The notes under the pieces are model-generated. The model made no database searches. It was not told where the DNA came from and saw nothing but the letters and a program-made list of their open reading frames with translations. A stretch of 30,152 bases of DNA from DAIRVC01 sp036803025 (GTDB lineage: Bacteria > Chloroflexota > Anaerolineae > Anaerolineales > E44-bin32): assembly GCA_036803025.1 (NCBI GenBank), contig DAIRVC010000012.1, positions 1-30,152 of the forward strand, given 5' to 3'. Numbering within the stretch: position 1 is the stretch's first letter; each line of letters starts with the position of its first letter. Positions 28,743 through 30,152 of the stretch are shown here, piece by piece. The position numbers were made by a program, and so were the translations under genes.

Positions 28743-29456
28743 CTACCGGACCTCGTAGACGACGGACATCGAAATCGAGTACTCCAGGCTGCCGGCCTGC
28801 GTCGGCACGCCGCCTCCGCCGCCGCCCTTGCCGAAGGCGGAAGCCTCATAGATCGGGCTGGGAACCGCACCGCCCTCGCTGATCGTGAGCACCTGCCCCA
28901 GCTCGACCCCGGCCGCCGCAGCCAGCTGCTCGGCCTGCGCCCGGGCATCTTCCAGGGCGCCGGCGCGGATCTCATCCAGCGCGTCGGTCGGATCTTCCAC
29001 CGTGTAGCTCAAGCCCTGGACCGTGTTGGCGCCGCGGGTCAGGACCGATTGCAGCAACACCCCGACCTGATCCAATTGGCGGACCTTGACGGTGATGGTG
29101 TTGTCGACCCAGTAGACCACCTCGCCGGTCAACACCCCAAACTGGTCGTATTGCTGCTGGGGATAGACGTTGAAGTAGGTCGTCTGGATATCTTCGGCGG
29201 CCACACCGGCCGAGCGGAACACGCCGACGACCTCGGCTGAGCGGCGGTTGTTCTCACTGACCGCCTCGGCCACATCCCGCCCCTGGGTCTGCACCCCCAG
29301 GGTCATGATGACGATATCCGGCGCCAGGCGCGTCCTGGCCGTACCGGTGACCGAGATGGTGTGCAGCGCCGTCTGCCGCTGAGGAGCTGCGCCACAGGCG
29401 CCGAGGGCCAGGGCCAACAGCACTGCCCCGGCAAGGACCCAACGAGTTCGCAACAT
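28743..29456 (-). CDS. SIMPL domain (DUF541) lipoprotein, first copy
   Basis: A 237-residue paralogue of the following gene, in the same order of parts: signal MLRTRWVLAGAVLLALALGA with Cys21, then HTISVTGTARTRLAPDIVIM, LGVQTQGRDVAEAVSENNRR, FNVYPQQQYDQFG, YWVDNTITVKVRQLDQVG, and a Gly-rich stretch (KGGGGGG). The ATG at 29456 has GGGAGGT about seven bases above it. The upstream in-frame region to 29735 has no protein-like character and was excluded. A GTCCCG/CGGGAC hairpin (29473-29487) lies just above the SD. The tandem pair looks like an old duplication with both copies kept intact. Confidence 0.9.
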   Translation of the reverse strand: MLRTRWVLAGAVLLALALGACGAAPQRQTALHTISVTGTARTRLAPDIVIMTLGVQTQGRDVAEAVSENNRRSAEVVGVFRSAGVAAEDIQTTYFNVYPQQQYDQFGVLTGEVVYWVDNTITVKVRQLDQVGVLLQSVLTRGANTVQGLSYTVEDPTDALDEIRAGALEDARAQAEQLAAAAGVELGQVLTISEGGAVPSPIYEASAFGKGGGGGGVPTQAGSLEYSISMSVVYEVR

Positions 29457-29472
29457 AAGAGACCTCCCTTTC

Positions 29473-29487
29473 GTCCCGTTTCGGGAC
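29473..29487 (-). repeat. Small hairpin above the SIMPL ribosome-binding site
   Basis: GTCCCG and CGGGAC surround TTT, just upstream of the GGGAGGT. It would fall in the mRNA leader if the promoter is further upstream, and could affect ribosome access. Confidence 0.3.
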
Positions 29488-29771
29488 TCACGTGTCGAAC
29501 AAATCAAGGACGTCGCCCCGGTCGCCGAAGTTCCCCGGCCCGCTGCCCCAGTTCGACGGGGCGGCGCCCCCGGAACGCACTGGGCCGCGGCCAGGCTCGG
29601 CCCGGCGCATACGGGTTCTACGCACAAGGTCGTCGAAAGGTTCCAGCAGCCTTTCACCCTCGCACAGACGCCACGACCGGCTGCCTGCCGCGCCCCCCCC
29701 TTGGCGGAGGGCGGCTGCCTCCACACCTCCCCCACGCGGCGCCCGCTGCGCGCCCGCCAACCGGCGGGTGA
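29488..29771. other. Gap of about 280 bp without a convincing gene
   Basis: It lies between the uvrA stop and the SIMPL leader. It has an 8-C run (29693-29700) and no RNA gene that I recognise. On the minus strand the end of one frame reads GNFGDRGDVLDLFDT, loosely like a Gly/Phe-rich DnaJ linker; I do not annotate it as a gene. Confidence 0.5.
29753..29768 (-). terminator. GC hairpin just after uvrA
   Basis: CCCGCC (29753-29758) pairs with GGCGGG (29763-29768) around AACC, starting 3 bases after the uvrA stop on the minus strand. There is no T-run, so it is a weak terminator candidate. Confidence 0.4.
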
Positions 29772-30152
29772 CTAGACCCGCTCGGCGATCCGCCCGGACT
29801 TGCGGGATCGGCGTCTCGGCGCCGGAGCCGGCCGGCTCAGGATCTCTTGCAGGTAGCGGGCGGTATGCGAACGCCGGGCGCGCGCCAGCGTCTCCGGGGC
29901 TCCGCTGGCGATCACCCGACCGCCCGCCTCCCCGCCCTCCGGCCCCAGGTCGACGACCCAATCGGCCGTCTTGATCACGTCCAGATTGTGCTCGATCACG
30001 ACGACCGTGTTCCCGGCATCGGTCAGCCGGTGCAACACGTCCAGCAGCCTTTGAATGTCGGCAAAATGCAGTCCGGTGGTCGGCTCGTCCAGGATGTACA
30101 AGGTTCGCCCGGTGGCGACACGCGCCAGCTCGCGTGAGAGCTTGACGCGCTG
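29772..30152 (-). CDS. uvrA: UvrABC system protein A, C-terminal end (5' part outside window)
   Basis: The C-terminal 126 residues of UvrA, the damage-sensing ABC ATPase of nucleotide excision repair. The visible frame, from 30152 down, reads QRVKLSRELARVATGRTLYI then LDEPTTGLHF, the end of the second ABC signature and its Walker B with the D-loop. Next comes VVVIEHNLDVIKTADWVVDL with the H-loop His, and GPEGGEAGGRVIASGAPETL, the typical UvrA tail. It ends with a basic segment (APAPRRRSRKSGRIAERV). The upstream 5' part and start are missing. A hairpin follows the stop. Confidence 0.96.
   Translation of the reverse strand, partial: QRVKLSRELARVATGRTLYILDEPTTGLHFADIQRLLDVLHRLTDAGNTVVVIEHNLDVIKTADWVVDLGPEGGEAGGRVIASGAPETLARARRSHTARYLQEILSRPAPAPRRRSRKSGRIAERV

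Overview
This 30,152-base window is GC-rich and densely packed. It looks like chromosomal DNA from a Chloroflexota bacterium, possibly Anaerolineae-like. That placement is an inference from gene content: a bifunctional phosphoglucose/phosphomannose isomerase, a fused homocysteine methyltransferase/MTHFR, a giant DUF11-type surface protein, DUF2804 and paired SIMPL lipoproteins. No tRNA, rRNA, CRISPR array, transposase, integrase or phage gene was seen. Most long reading frames opposite real genes are GC-bias shadows.

Layout, left to right. (1) 1-2333, minus strand: a cold-shock protein with its own promoter, long structured leader and terminator, then rsmI and a translationally coupled PGI/PMI cut by the window edge. 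(2) 2414-10654, minus strand: one gene of about 8.2 kb for a secreted protein of about 2746 residues, made of some 15 DUF11-like stalk repeats, an internal LPATG motif and a C-terminal sortase domain. (3) 10865-13389, plus strand: a near-consensus promoter, a pterin-4a-carbinolamine dehydratase and a homocysteine methyltransferase/MTHFR. (4) 13666-16563: a secreted NPCBM plus heparinase II/III-like protein. (5) 16761-18814: coaBC and a DUF72 gene. (6) 18890-21275: pncC with a small coupled gene (minus), divergent from murJ (plus). (7) 21362-22681: a membrane-anchored ZU5/YfaP-like protein. (8) 22861-25965: the minus-strand cluster xseA-xseB-PAP2-like-DUF2804, whose last three genes overlap by ATGA. 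(9) 26083-27853: corA and an overlapping methyltransferase. (10) 28014-29456: two tandem SIMPL lipoproteins. (11) The 3' end of uvrA.

The most unusual object is the giant protein. The sortase catalytic residues (His2657, Cys2720, Arg2733) are on the same polypeptide as an LPATG motif at residues 2577-2581, which directly precedes the sortase core, and there is no normal sorting tail. This suggests a self-processing or self-anchoring surface stalk. Two other signals stand out. Several start codons lie only 6-10 bases after a -10 hexamer and lack a Shine-Dalgarno sequence (rsmI, murJ, xseA, possibly the giant gene), which points to leaderless mRNAs. CoaBC carries two substitutions at decarboxylase positions that are Asn and Cys in the classical enzyme.
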